From contig NZ_VBWP01000001.1 of the NCBI RefSeq assembly GCF_005771635.1, positions 408,683 to 472,682 of the forward strand: 64,000 nt of DNA, given 5' to 3'. The notes under the pieces are model-generated. The model was not told the origin of the DNA. It saw nothing but the letters and a program-made list of their open reading frames with translations, and did not search any database. Position 1 is the stretch's first letter. Every line of letters begins with the position of its first letter. A program made the position numbers and the translations under genes. Source of the stretch: Culicoidibacter larvae. Its GTDB lineage: Bacteria > Bacillota_I > Bacilli_A > Culicoidibacterales > Culicoidibacteraceae. Shown here in pieces: positions 44,314 through 53,362 of the stretch.

Positions 44314-45126
44314 ATGCAAAGTAATGAGTCTATTGTGTTATCGATTATTGACAATTACGATAACTTCACGAGTGTGGAAAAGGTAATTGCTGATTATTTT
44401 ATTGAAAATCGCACGCATGGCGACTTTTCAATAAAAAGTATGAAAGATAATTTGTTTGTTTCTGAAGCGTCGTTATCACGTTTTGCCAAAAAGTGTGGAT
44501 TCCGCGGATATCGTGAGTTTATTTATAAGTACGAAGAAGGATTTATTAAGACTTCTAATCCTCGTTCAGCAGGGTTTCAGGATGTTTTTAATACCTATCA
44601 TTTGTTGCTTAATCAGTCGCTGGATATTATTGATGAGGCGCAGATTCGTCGCGTCAGTATGTTGATTGCCGGTGCTGATTATGTGCTAGTATGCGGTATT
44701 GGGAGTTCCGGACTTGCTGCTAAAGAAATGAAGCTGCGGTTTATGCGGTTAGGCATTTTAGTTGAGTGCTCGGATCAAAGCGACGAGATGCGAATGCAGG
44801 CGGTTATTTTGAGAGCAAACAGTGTCGTTATTGGCATGTCAATCGGTGGCAAAAAAGATGAAATTTTATTTGCATTGAAACAGGCACATAAAAATAATGC
44901 TAGGACAGTATTAATCACTGCCAACAATGATGTTGAGTATGACTTTGTTGATGAATTGATTTTGGTGCCATCATTCCGTAATCTTGATTATGGGAATATT
45001 ATTTCACCCCAGTTTCCGTTGCAAATTGTTGTAGATGTCTGTTATCAATGTTTGCTTGAGCAGGACACGGTTGATCGCGCCCGGGTTCATCAGAAAACAA
45101 TTGATGTTTTATTGAATAATGAATAA
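44314..45126 (+). CDS. RpiR/MurR-family transcriptional regulator
   Basis: The 270-residue protein has an N-terminal HTH_6 domain (~1-77: FTSVEKVIADYFIEN, VSEASLSRFAKKCGFRGYREF) and a C-terminal SIS sugar-isomerase-like domain (~125-255: VCGIGSSGLAAKEMKLRFMRLG, VIGMSIGGKKDEIL). RpiR regulators sense phosphosugars, here probably ManNAc-6-P or GlcNAc-6-P, and may bind the palindrome in front of nanE. It lies at the operon's 3' end. Confidence 0.9.
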   Translation: MQSNESIVLSIIDNYDNFTSVEKVIADYFIENRTHGDFSIKSMKDNLFVSEASLSRFAKKCGFRGYREFIYKYEEGFIKTSNPRSAGFQDVFNTYHLLLNQSLDIIDEAQIRRVSMLIAGADYVLVCGIGSSGLAAKEMKLRFMRLGILVECSDQSDEMRMQAVILRANSVVIGMSIGGKKDEILFALKQAHKNNARTVLITANNDVEYDFVDELILVPSFRNLDYGNIISPQFPLQIVVDVCYQCLLEQDTVDRARVHQKTIDVLLNNE

Positions 45127-45139
45127 TGGTGAAGCAATT

Positions 45140-45568
45140 ATGAAAAAGTTAGTTAGAGAAATAGTTGCCTATGGCGTAGACTATTTAATTTTAAGTGTCT
45201 TAATCAGTATTTTTGTGTTCTGTGCCTCAATTTTTACTATCAGCAGTGAGACGCAGAATCAGGCGATGTTGATGTTAGTTTGTGTATTGGTCGTTTTTTT
45301 CTTTTGTACCAGCTACATTCCTACTAAACAAGACGGACAAACTATCGGTCAAAAAATTATGCGGTTACGGGTGTTGAATGTCAATGGTAAGAAGCGGACT
45401 TATGTTCAAAGCTTCTTTCGCGAAGGTATTGTTAAAATTACCTTTGCACCATTGTATGTGCTTGTTTCGGGTGGTTACTTTTTAATTGTAAATTTACTGA
45501 TGAAGCGGGATATCACTGCCGAGATGCCAATTGATATCCTGTTGAAGACTGATGTTGTTGATGCATGA
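45140..45568 (+). CDS. RDD-family membrane protein
   Basis: The 142-residue protein has three membrane helices and the RDD-type features: VREIVAYGVDYLILSVL at the start (conserved Asp in helix 1) and QDGQTIGQKIMRLRVLN in the loop before the last helix. Function is unknown; transporter roles have been suggested for some members. An ATG at 45119 overlaps the regulator gene; ATG 45140 is the more natural start of the domain. It may be a passenger of the ManNAc operon. Confidence 0.8.
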   Translation: MKKLVREIVAYGVDYLILSVLISIFVFCASIFTISSETQNQAMLMLVCVLVVFFFCTSYIPTKQDGQTIGQKIMRLRVLNVNGKKRTYVQSFFREGIVKITFAPLYVLVSGGYFLIVNLLMKRDITAEMPIDILLKTDVVDA

Positions 45569-45591
45569 TATGTATTCGGGATAAAAGTTTG

Positions 45592-45621
45592 AAAAAGGCG
45601 GGCCATATGGCCCGCCTTTTT
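45592..45621 (+). terminator. Terminator after the RDD gene
   Basis: AAAAAGGCGGGCC / GGCCCGCCTTTTT, ATAT loop. Confidence 0.95.
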
Positions 45622-45677
45622 CTTATGGTTGTTTTTCCAAAAGAGAAAATGTAAAATAGAAACGATTAGGAGGCTCG

Positions 45678-46259
45678 ATGTGCATGTGGCTGAGACAAGA
45701 TGAGATACGAGTTGGCGATGTGATCTTTGGTTTCTTTGGTGATGAGTTGCAGGATGAGGCAATTGCTGATATTCAGCTGGGCTTTGATGATGAGCGGATG
45801 AATCACTGCGCCTTGGTAGTGAGCAATACTGAAGTGATTGAGGCAGTGCTGAGTGGGGTGCGGCGCTTGTCGATTGACCGCTTCTTGCGCCGGCATCGGC
45901 GGCGCGGGCGGATTTTAGTTGCTCGTCCAGGTAGAGCGGATTTGATTGCTGGCAGTATCGCGGTGGCGGAAACATTTATTGGCTTTGCTTATAACCATAA
46001 GTTTGTTGCCAGCCCGGGCGAACTTTATTGCAGTGAACTGATTGTTGAAGCTTTTGAGCAGGCAGCTGGTGGTGAGGCATTATTCAAGCAATATGATTTG
46101 ATGTTTGCGCCGGAAGGTGAACCGGTGCCTGAATATTGGGTTGAATATTATCGAAAATTTGATATGAACGTGCCAAGCGGCCAAGGAACGCATCCGGCGA
46201 GTTTGTCGTATGATGATTTTTTTACAGAACGTTATTGGTATTTAGAGGAGGCAAAATAG
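45678..46259 (+). CDS. Permuted papain-like (YiiX/YebB, NlpC/P60-related) protein
   Basis: The 193-residue protein starts with a GDVIFGFFGDE segment. It then has NHCALVVSNTEVIEA with the probable catalytic His, GVRRLSIDRFL, and later ELYCSELIVEAFEQA with the probable catalytic Cys. This His-before-Cys order is that of the circularly permuted papain-like amidases and peptidases. No signal peptide is evident, so it may be cytosolic. ATG 45678 is 4 nt and ATG 45684 is 10 nt from the AGGAGG, so either may start it. The stop overlaps the bioY start. Confidence 0.8.
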   Translation: MCMWLRQDEIRVGDVIFGFFGDELQDEAIADIQLGFDDERMNHCALVVSNTEVIEAVLSGVRRLSIDRFLRRHRRRGRILVARPGRADLIAGSIAVAETFIGFAYNHKFVASPGELYCSELIVEAFEQAAGGEALFKQYDLMFAPEGEPVPEYWVEYYRKFDMNVPSGQGTHPASLSYDDFFTERYWYLEEAK

Positions 46260-46801
46260 TGCAGGTAAAAAGTATAAGTCGGATTGCTATTGCGGTAGCG
46301 TTGTTAATTGTTGTGAGTGTGGTTGTGCCACCGATTCCATTGTTTTTATTACCGGTGCCGGTTACTTTGCAGACGGCAATGGTGTTGTTGATTGGATTGT
46401 TGCTTTCGCCGAATGAAGCCGGGTTTGCAGTGTTGCTTTATTTAATTTTAGGGACATTAGGTTTGCCGGTATTTGCCGGCGGTACCGGCGGGATTGCCAT
46501 TGTGCTAGGGCCAACCGGTGGCTTTTTATTGGCAATGCCGATTGCTGCATTGGCAACCGCGATTATGCAGCGTTATTGGAATACCGATAATAAGTTTTAT
46601 AAAGCAGCTATTGCCGGAATTGTTGCGACGGTAATAATCCATGTTTTAGGGATTGCGGTCTGGACGATTAGTTTGAATGTATCATTGTGGTCAGTAATTG
46701 TTAGTGATGCAGTATTCTTGCCAGGCGATATATTGAAGTTGATAATTGTCCTGCTGATCTGGTCACGACTGGCCCGATTGTCATTGTTTAAGTATAATTA
46801 A
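46259..46801 (+). CDS. bioY: Biotin ECF transporter substrate-binding protein BioY
   Basis: The 180-residue membrane protein has six helices and the BioY signatures: PVPVTLQTAMVLLIGLLL, a GLPVFAGGTGGI loop and LGPTGGFLLAMP. It captures biotin and works with the shared energising module (EcfT/EcfA), which is not encoded here. GTG 46259 has GAGGAGG 7 nt upstream, and its first base is the last base of the preceding TAG stop; the earlier in-frame GTG at 46235 is disfavoured. Confidence 0.95.
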   Translation: MQVKSISRIAIAVALLIVVSVVVPPIPLFLLPVPVTLQTAMVLLIGLLLSPNEAGFAVLLYLILGTLGLPVFAGGTGGIAIVLGPTGGFLLAMPIAALATAIMQRYWNTDNKFYKAAIAGIVATVIIHVLGIAVWTISLNVSLWSVIVSDAVFLPGDILKLIIVLLIWSRLARLSLFKYN

Positions 46802-46898
46802 GTATAAAATATTATGCGGTACTTTTGTTTTATCGGTGTTTGTGATAAAATAGTACAGATGTAAATTATATTTTATAAATTGAAGGGAAGCATATATT

Positions 46899-48425
46899 AT
46901 GGCTACTAAAAAACCTGTAATTCTAACAATTTTAGATGGTGTGGCATTGCGTGAAGAAACGCATGGTAACGCCTTTGCACAAGCAAACAAACCAAACTTT
47001 GATCGTTACTGGAATCAATATCCGCATGCAACATTGCGTGCGTCAGGAGAAGCAGTTGGTTTACCGGACGGACAAATGGGTAATTCGGAAGTCGGGCATT
47101 TAAATATCGGGGCTGGCCGCGTTGTTTATCAAAGCTTAACTTTGATAAACAAATCTATCAAAGATGGCGACTTTTTTGAAAACGAAATGCTGAATAAGGC
47201 GATTGACCAAGCAAAAGCAACCGGTAAGAAAGTTCATTTATTTGGGTTACTTTCTGATGGTGGCGTGCACTCACATATTAATCATATGTTTGCTGTGCTT
47301 GAACTGGCTGCGAAAAAAGATTTTAAAGATATCTATGTGCATGCATTTTTAGATGGTCGCGATGTTGCTCCTGATTCAGGAGTGAAATTTGTTGCTGACT
47401 TGCAAAATAAAATTGCTGAACTTGGCGTAGGTCATATTGCATCTGTTTCAGGACGTTACTATGCAATGGACCGCGATAAACGTTGGGATCGGGTTGAGTT
47501 AGCATATGATGCAGTTGTATTAGGTGAAGGTGAAACTATTACTGATCCGGTTCAATATGTAAAGGATTCTTATGCTAAAGATACTTATGATGAGTTTGTT
47601 TTACCGGGCGTTGTAGCTGGAGTAAACGGTAAAGTTGAAGATGGCGATTCAGTTATCTTTGCTAACTTCCGTCCTGACCGGGCCATTCAATTGTCATCAG
47701 TTTTAACAAATCCAAACTATGATTCATTCGTACCAAAATTCCGCCCAAGCAATTTAACATTCATTTGTATGATGAAATATGCTGATACAGTAAGCAACTA
47801 TGAAGTAGCTTACACACCGCAAAAATTGGATAACGTATTTGGTGATGTAGTATCAAATGCTGGATTAAATCAATTACGTACTGCAGAAACTGAGAAATAT
47901 CCTCATGTTACTTTCTTCTTCGATGGCGGTATTGAAAAAGAATTACCGGGAGCAACCCGTTTATTAATTAACTCGCCGAAAGTTGCTACTTATGACTTGC
48001 AACCGGAAATGAGCGCTTATGAATTAACGGACGCCGTGCTTGCGGAAATTAATAAAGATTATTTAGATGTTATCATCTTAAACTTCGCAAACTGCGATAT
48101 GGTTGGTCATTCAGGAATGCTTGAGCCAACAATTAAAGCTGTTGAGGCAGTTGACGAGTGCTTAGGAAAAATCGTGGACCGCATTATTGAATTAGGCGGG
48201 GCAGCATTAATTACTGCTGACCACGGAAATTCAGATGAAGTATTAACTGACAGTGATCAGCCAATGACTGCGCATACTGCGCGTCCGGTACCGGTTATCC
48301 TTACCAAAGAAGGCGTAACTTTACGTACTGACGGAGCATTATGTGACTTGGCGCCAACTTTGCTTGACCTCTTACATGTTGACAAACCAGCAGAAATGAC
48401 TGGCTCAACATTAATAGCGAAATAA
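46899..48425 (+). CDS. gpmI: 2,3-bisphosphoglycerate-independent phosphoglycerate mutase
   Basis: This glycolytic enzyme interconverts 3- and 2-phosphoglycerate with two Mn ions. The 508-residue protein has [13 protein letters not shown] (first metal Asp), the phospho-serine in [14 protein letters not shown] (~62), [13 protein letters not shown], a NFRPDRA region and the late metal motifs NCDMVGHSG and ADHGNSDE. The length is typical. It stands alone with its own promoter and terminator, apart from eno at 58 kb, unlike the gapA-pgk-tpi-gpmI-eno operon of Bacillus. Confidence 0.97.
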   Translation: MATKKPVILTILDGVALREETHGNAFAQANKPNFDRYWNQYPHATLRASGEAVGLPDGQMGNSEVGHLNIGAGRVVYQSLTLINKSIKDGDFFENEMLNKAIDQAKATGKKVHLFGLLSDGGVHSHINHMFAVLELAAKKDFKDIYVHAFLDGRDVAPDSGVKFVADLQNKIAELGVGHIASVSGRYYAMDRDKRWDRVELAYDAVVLGEGETITDPVQYVKDSYAKDTYDEFVLPGVVAGVNGKVEDGDSVIFANFRPDRAIQLSSVLTNPNYDSFVPKFRPSNLTFICMMKYADTVSNYEVAYTPQKLDNVFGDVVSNAGLNQLRTAETEKYPHVTFFFDGGIEKELPGATRLLINSPKVATYDLQPEMSAYELTDAVLAEINKDYLDVIILNFANCDMVGHSGMLEPTIKAVEAVDECLGKIVDRIIELGGAALITADHGNSDEVLTDSDQPMTAHTARPVPVILTKEGVTLRTDGALCDLAPTLLDLLHVDKPAEMTGSTLIAK

Positions 48426-48445
48426 TTTTTACTTGAGAGAATTTG

Positions 48446-48477
48446 AAAAGCCCTTACTTAAAAGCAAGGGCTTTTTT
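48446..48477 (+). terminator. Terminator after gpmI
   Basis: AAAAGCCCTT / AAGGGCTTTT with an inner CTT-AAG pairing and a T-run. Confidence 0.9.
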
Positions 48478-48563
48478 ATATGTAAAAACTTTTTAACAAT
48501 ATAGACTAAATGCGGTATATTTTGGTATAATATGTGTTTGGAGTTGAAAGGGTGGGTTCAATT

Positions 48564-50996
48564 ATGAAGAAACGACTTCTGCACTGCTTATTAAGTTTCG
48601 CAGTGATAGCAATAATTTTTGCCGGTGTACAGGCACCGGTAGTAGCAGCACCGGATTTGAGTGTTGATTTGATTACTAATGCAAGCAACTACGCAACCGG
48701 GGTGACGGCGCCGAATACGAAAGTGGCGGCGTATAAGTATTATCCGGTTGCCAATGGTAAAACATATACTTATGAAGGTAAGCAGATACCTTTAGGTGAT
48801 AAATCTTATTTAGAGTTAGGTTCGGCGTATAGCGATGTGGATGGAAAGTTTAGTATTCCGATCGGTTATCATATGGATTCGACTTTTATTAAGATAGCGG
48901 TTTTAAGTGAGAGTGACGAAGAGTTGACTTCGTATGAGCAGATGGTGCGTTATGCGCTGCCGCTTGATATTGATTATTCTGCTACCAGTGCGAAGGCCGG
49001 GTCCGTTTACGGAAGTGGCTATGAAGCCGGAAAAATGATAGATGGTGCTACTTCGACCCGCTGGGCGTCACGGAATAAGACGACTTGGATTGAAGTTTCT
49101 TTTGGCGCAGCGATGACTTTTGATACTTTGGTGTTGAATGAATATAAGGATAGTGGTGTGACCCGGATTACTGATTATACGATTTCGATTAATGAGGATG
49201 GAAGTTGGAAACAGATTGTTGAAGGACATACTAATATTCCTGAACGTTTGAATTTAGGGACTTCAGTAACAACGGATGCGCTCCGGATTGATATTTTGGC
49301 GGCTAATGCAGCCCCTTCTATTTATGAAATTGGTTTGGCTGACTCAAAACAGGTTTATTATGGCGAATATGAAGATATTGATGACATTTTGAATTGGATT
49401 AAAGAGAGTTCGTTTAATTTTTATTGGGATTCAATTAATCATGATAAGACTAGTCATGGGTACGGGTTGCCCGGTAGTGCACCTAATACATGGGCCAAAG
49501 AGGTTTGTGGTATTGGTGCTGTTGGTCATGCATTGAACTCGTTGATCATTGGTGCTGAGTATGAATATAAGTCTCGCGAAGAGATTGAGGAAGTTGTTCT
49601 GGGTATGATGAACGCTTTGTGGAATTATGCACCACAACAATTTGGTTTGTTCCGGGGTCAGTTCAGCACATGGAAGACTGATGAGAATGGAATGTTGCTA
49701 CCATTAACTATGGGCGGCGGTGTCACCGGTCAGAAGACTGACTTTTCGACTTCGGACACCGGACAGGCAGTCGGTGGTATTTTGGCTGCCGGCGAATATT
49801 TTGGCGGTGAGATTCGTGAGCTTGCCAATAAAATTTATGAGCGCATGGATTTTGGAAAAGTAATTTGGCCGCATAAGAAAAGTGATGGTACATTTTATTA
49901 TCAATATACGTCTTATAGTGAGAACTATCCGGGAAGATATCCTTCGGAAACTGATTTTCCGGGGATAACCGGAAATTTCCCGGATCAGTCAAACTATAAC
50001 CTTAAAACTATGGGACTTGATAGATATTGGAATTGGGGCTTTAGTTCTGAAGCATTTAATGTTTATTTTTATGATGCTGCCAATCCGGCACATGATAATC
50101 CCTATGTTTATGATATGTTCTATAATGCTAAAAAAGGCGGCCAGGAATTGCCGGTGGTTACTTACACTGCCGATGATGGTACAGTAATGGGACCGGTTGT
50201 CAGTTTGTATGATGGTATTCACAATCTTTGGACCTTGAATCTGGACTTGCGTAATAAGGCGGATGAGCGCGGTATTAACTATATGCAAGAATTAACTAAC
50301 TCATATTATATTACTCATCAATATGCAATGGATAAAACCGATGAATATCGAACCTTTAATGAGTTTTCATGGGGAACAACAGCAACCTCTGGTCCACTAG
50401 GTTATATGTATTGGGCTGGACAAGCACCAGGATTGCACTATGATGAAGAAGGCACGGTTGTGCCTTCAGTTGCCATTGGTTGTCTGCCGTTTACTCCGGA
50501 TATCAGTTTGCCAACAATCGAGAATTACTATAAAAATTTTCCTTCGCTTTGGCATGAACGTTGGGGATTCTACTCGTCGTATAATATTGACCATAATTTT
50601 CCAGGGAGAAATATGCCATATTATTCCGCTGGCTATTTCTCAAGTTTAGAAAAAATGGTGCAGGCTCCGGCAGTTGAAAACTACCAGACCGGACTTATCT
50701 GGAAATATACAATGCGCAATGAAAATATTCAGCTAGGAATGGAACGATTGGGATTTTTGAGTACGGAACCAGTTAAAAACGTAACCGCAGTGGTTACTCC
50801 TGGTGATGGGCAATTGACCGTAGAGTTAACTGGAGTAGATGAAGTACTTGCTAATAACGATTATCAATTTATCTACGTATATGACGAAGCTGGTGATGGG
50901 CAATTGAGCCAACCGAATTGGAATCAGGGAAAGAAAGCTACACCTTTAACGGTTTGGAAAATGGTAAGAGCTACACATATAAAATTGTCAGAATGA
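48564..50996 (+). CDS. Secreted glucoamylase-family/GH144-like glucanase with F5/8-type domain (frame ends before the anchor)
   Basis: The ~810-residue product has a signal peptide (LLHCLLSFAVIAIIFAGV, cleavage near VVA-APD), a ~90-residue unknown part and a discoidin/CBM32-like domain (~145-275: AGKMIDGATSTRWAS, WIEVSFGAAMTFD). A PF10091 'glucoamylase' (alpha/alpha)6-barrel follows (~280-720: ILNWIKESSFNFYWDS, GIGAVGHALNS, STSDTGQAVGGILAA), then the first half of an Fn3-like domain. PF10091 includes GH144 beta-1,2-glucanases, so a beta-glucan is the plausible substrate. The frame then runs into a stop at 50994, but the second half of the Fn3 domain and a cell-wall anchor continue in the -1 frame. 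Confidence 0.75.
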   Translation: MKKRLLHCLLSFAVIAIIFAGVQAPVVAAPDLSVDLITNASNYATGVTAPNTKVAAYKYYPVANGKTYTYEGKQIPLGDKSYLELGSAYSDVDGKFSIPIGYHMDSTFIKIAVLSESDEELTSYEQMVRYALPLDIDYSATSAKAGSVYGSGYEAGKMIDGATSTRWASRNKTTWIEVSFGAAMTFDTLVLNEYKDSGVTRITDYTISINEDGSWKQIVEGHTNIPERLNLGTSVTTDALRIDILAANAAPSIYEIGLADSKQVYYGEYEDIDDILNWIKESSFNFYWDSINHDKTSHGYGLPGSAPNTWAKEVCGIGAVGHALNSLIIGAEYEYKSREEIEEVVLGMMNALWNYAPQQFGLFRGQFSTWKTDENGMLLPLTMGGGVTGQKTDFSTSDTGQAVGGILAAGEYFGGEIRELANKIYERMDFGKVIWPHKKSDGTFYYQYTSYSENYPGRYPSETDFPGITGNFPDQSNYNLKTMGLDRYWNWGFSSEAFNVYFYDAANPAHDNPYVYDMFYNAKKGGQELPVVTYTADDGTVMGPVVSLYDGIHNLWTLNLDLRNKADERGINYMQELTNSYYITHQYAMDKTDEYRTFNEFSWGTTATSGPLGYMYWAGQAPGLHYDEEGTVVPSVAIGCLPFTPDISLPTIENYYKNFPSLWHERWGFYSSYNIDHNFPGRNMPYYSAGYFSSLEKMVQAPAVENYQTGLIWKYTMRNENIQLGMERLGFLSTEPVKNVTAVVTPGDGQLTVELTGVDEVLANNDYQFIYVYDEAGDGQLSQPNWNQGKKATPLTVWKMVRATHIKLSE

Positions 50997-51475
50997 AAAA
51001 CGGTAGCCGCAGTGAGGAATTAATTGTGAACGGGACGCCGCAAGCAACGCCGACTGATGTTGAGGCGCCGATTATTAGTGCTAAACAAAATGTGCGCTAC
51101 ATTGTAGGATCAGCGGTTAGTACAGACCAGTTCTTAAGTGATATTGAAGCGCAGACAAATGATGGTAGCGCGATAACTGTTGACTTGAGTCCTGTTAATT
51201 GGAATGCGGCTGGTATCTATGAAGTAGAACTTAAAGCCACAGACGCTGCCGGGAACGTTGCAGCACCTTTAAAAGTACAGATAGAGTTGTATGAAGTATC
51301 TTCTGCCGCTGAAACAGAAGCGAATGCAATTAGTTCGGACACTAATAATAGTTCGAAGAATAATCAGGATTTACCGGCAACCGGTCAATCAATGGTTGAG
51401 CAATTAACAGTAGGAGCCGGCTTGATTGTAATTGTTGTCGCCATCGGATTTTTTAGAAACAAGAAACATAGATAG
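50918..51475 (+). pseudogene. C-terminal part of the glucanase in the -1 frame: Fn3 end, Ig-like domain, LPATG anchor
   Basis: This frame continues the Fn3 domain (GKESYTFNGLENGKSYTYKI), then encodes an Ig-like DUF5011-type domain (PIISAKQNVRYIVGSAVSTD ... GIYEVELKATDAAGNVA), an N/S-rich linker and a sortase signal LPATG with a hydrophobic helix and a basic end. It has no plausible start and no ribosome binding site. The switch is bracketed by the in-frame stop at 50894 upstream and contains GGGAAAG at 50927-50933 in the phase of a -1 slippery heptamer. It is therefore a frameshifted gene, a sequencing error or a product of programmed frameshifting. Confidence 0.8.
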
Positions 51476-51489
51476 CACATAAAAAAAGT

Positions 51490-51522
51490 AAAAAGCATTC
51501 CTGATATCAGGAATGCTTTTTT
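51490..51522 (+). terminator. Terminator after the glucanase locus
   Basis: The near-perfect palindrome AAAAAGCATTCCTGA / TCAGGAATGCTTTTT has a minimal loop. Confidence 0.95.
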
Positions 51523-51571
51523 ATTATTTCTTTTCAGATTCTGAAAATCCCAAGAAATTATTGATAAAAGC

Positions 51572-51601
51572 TAGACAATTTGCAACTGGCGCCGCTATAA
51601 T
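51572..51601 (+). promoter_or_regulatory. Promoter of the second PTS IIC gene
   Basis: TAGACA, 18 bp, TATAAT. Confidence 0.6.
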
Positions 51602-51683
51602 GATAACAAGTAATTTGAGCTTCAAGGTATTATCACTGTATTTGCCTGAGGCTCTTGCTGTATATTATAAGGAGGTTTTTTGT

Positions 51684-53087
51684 ATGAAGTTTTTGGAGGA
51701 AAAGTTTATGCCCCTTGCAGCCAAATTGGCGGGGCAGCGTCATTTGTTGGCAATTCGTGATGCTTTTGTATCATTTATGCCGCTGACAATGGCGTCATCA
51801 TTCGCGGTACTCATCAATTCAGTAATCCTAGGCCGTAACTGGTATCAATTAGGTAATGCTGAAGTTTATGGTCAGGCATTTGTTGATCAGGTTGACAACT
51901 TGCGAACGATTTTTAGCGCGATTAACGCCGGAACAATTGCTTTAATTGCATTGTTTGTGCCGATGGCGATTGCCTTTAACTTGGCGATGTCGCGAAAAGT
52001 GAAGAGCCCGTTAATTGTGGCTCTGGCTGTTGGTGGTGTGTTTGTAGCACTTTTACCATTGAGTTCGGTGTATACCGTACCGGCAACTGACACTGCGGCA
52101 GCAATTGATGTTGTCGTCAGCGGCTGGATTAACTCGGGAGCATTTTTAGGTGCAACGAACTTATTTACCTCATTATTGGTTGGAATCGTTTTTTCTGAGT
52201 TATTAATTTGGCTGATGGGATTTAAAAAGATTCAAATTAAAATGCCTGATGCGGTGCCGCCAATGGTCGCCGGTTCGTTTTCAGCAATGATTCCCATTGT
52301 GCTAGTTATATTTTTAGCTGGTATCATCAACTGGTTTTTTGCTAATTTTGGTCAATATTTTGGTCTGTTTGCGGCTGATAGTCTATCAGGCTTTATTCAA
52401 AAACTCCTGCAAGAGCCAATTTTGGCAGTTATGCAAGGCCAAGCGAGTGGTCCGATTATTGCCTTTGTTTATGTATTCTTAGTTGGTTTCTTCTGGGTAT
52501 TCGGTATTCACGGCAGTGATGTGCTTGCTGGAGTATCAACACCAATATTTGGCGCAATGCAAATTCAAAACCAGGATTTATTTGCAATTACTCAAAATGC
52601 CTTTGATCCGGCGTTGGCAGATTTTACCAGCAGTTTCTTTTTTGTCTATGTATTTAATGGTGGCGCTGGCTTGACTCTGGCATTAATCCTAGCTGTTTTT
52701 ATTTTCTCAAAGCGGGAAGATTATCGAACCATTGCATCATTATCTACAGCACCGGGAATTTTCAATATCAATGAGCCAATCATTTTTGGTATGCCGGTTG
52801 TCCTCAATCCGATTCTGGCAATTCCGTTTATCTTGGCACCGGTTGTGGCGATGATTCTGCCGTCGATTCTGACTCTGACCGGTATCTTGCCGAAAGTAGT
52901 TATTAATGTTCCATGGATTACTCCGGTAGGTTTAGGTGCCTTTTTGGCTACCGGTGGGAACTGGCTTGCGGGTATAGTTGCTATCATCAATGTGGGTATT
53001 GCTGCTCTGGTATATATCCCGTTTGTCATTGCCGCTAACAAGGAACAGGAATTAGAACGTGAAATACTTGAAGAGCAGAATGAATAG
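51684..53087 (+). CDS. PTS EIIC, lactose/cellobiose type
   Basis: The 467-residue permease is a paralogue of the gene at 33353: FLEEKFMPLAAKLAGQRHLL, FGIHGSDVLAG and STAPGIFNINEPIIFG...VLNP recur. No IIA or IIB partner is adjacent. A long in-frame extension back to 51513 runs through the terminator, but AAGGAGG at 51669-51675 places the start at ATG 51684. Its place between a secreted glucanase and a beta-glucoside PTS suggests uptake of glucan-derived disaccharides; the exact sugar is unknown. Confidence 0.88.
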   Translation: MKFLEEKFMPLAAKLAGQRHLLAIRDAFVSFMPLTMASSFAVLINSVILGRNWYQLGNAEVYGQAFVDQVDNLRTIFSAINAGTIALIALFVPMAIAFNLAMSRKVKSPLIVALAVGGVFVALLPLSSVYTVPATDTAAAIDVVVSGWINSGAFLGATNLFTSLLVGIVFSELLIWLMGFKKIQIKMPDAVPPMVAGSFSAMIPIVLVIFLAGIINWFFANFGQYFGLFAADSLSGFIQKLLQEPILAVMQGQASGPIIAFVYVFLVGFFWVFGIHGSDVLAGVSTPIFGAMQIQNQDLFAITQNAFDPALADFTSSFFFVYVFNGGAGLTLALILAVFIFSKREDYRTIASLSTAPGIFNINEPIIFGMPVVLNPILAIPFILAPVVAMILPSILTLTGILPKVVINVPWITPVGLGAFLATGGNWLAGIVAIINVGIAALVYIPFVIAANKEQELEREILEEQNE

Positions 53088-53104
53088 CCTCATGGGTGAA
53101 TTGG

Positions 53105-53137
53105 GAACAGGGTTGTCGCTTGGCGGCACCCCTGTTC
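53105..53137 (+). terminator. Terminator after the second PTS IIC gene
   Basis: GAACAGGG and CCCTGTTC lead a 15-bp imperfect stem with a TTG loop; CTTCTTTTCT follows. Confidence 0.7.
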
Positions 53138-53182
53138 TTCTTTTCTAAATAATAAAGAATGAGACAAAAATTTCAAAAAAAC

Positions 53183-53211
53183 TTGTAATCGGTTTCGCTT
53201 TATAATATAAT
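53183..53211 (+). promoter_or_regulatory. licT promoter with overlapping cre-like site
   Basis: TTGTAA (53183-53188), 17 bp, TATAAT (53206-53211). Bases 53183-53197 (TTGTAATCGGTTTCG) match the CcpA cre consensus WTGNAANCGNWNNCW at all defined positions but the last, so catabolite repression at the -35/spacer is likely. Confidence 0.65.
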
Positions 53212-53227
53212 GAGGGTACATTCGATA

Positions 53228-53267
53228 GGATTGTTACTGTAATGGTGTAGAATTACAGGCAAAACCT
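53228..53267 (+). promoter_or_regulatory. RAT antiterminator before licT
   Basis: GGATTGTTACTG and ACAGGCAAAACCT are the two conserved sides of a ribonucleic antiterminator bound by BglG/LicT proteins. Its 3' side overlaps the terminator stem by 4 nt, so the two structures exclude each other. Confidence 0.93.
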
Positions 53268-53325
53268 GAATTGATTGTTGTGAGTGGACTAACTGCATCC
53301 TTACATCATCAATTGAGGTCTTTTT
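53264..53325 (+). terminator. LicT-controlled terminator before licT
   Basis: ACCTGAATTGAT (53264-53275) pairs with ATCAATTGAGGT (53308-53319) with one mismatch and a ~32-nt loop, followed by TTTTT. Confidence 0.88.
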
Positions 53326-53362
53326 ATTTTTGTAGGATAAAGTATGGGTGGTGATATAAAAG

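Noticed and set aside
45475..45975. 166-residue minus-strand frame across the RDD and papain-like genes
   Set aside because: It crosses a strong terminator and two supported genes, and its translation is rich in Q/S/H/P without any domain pattern.
51513..51683. Long N-terminal extension of the second PTS IIC
   Set aside because: The in-frame extension includes a terminator and a promoter; the strong AAGGAGG site supports the start at 51684.
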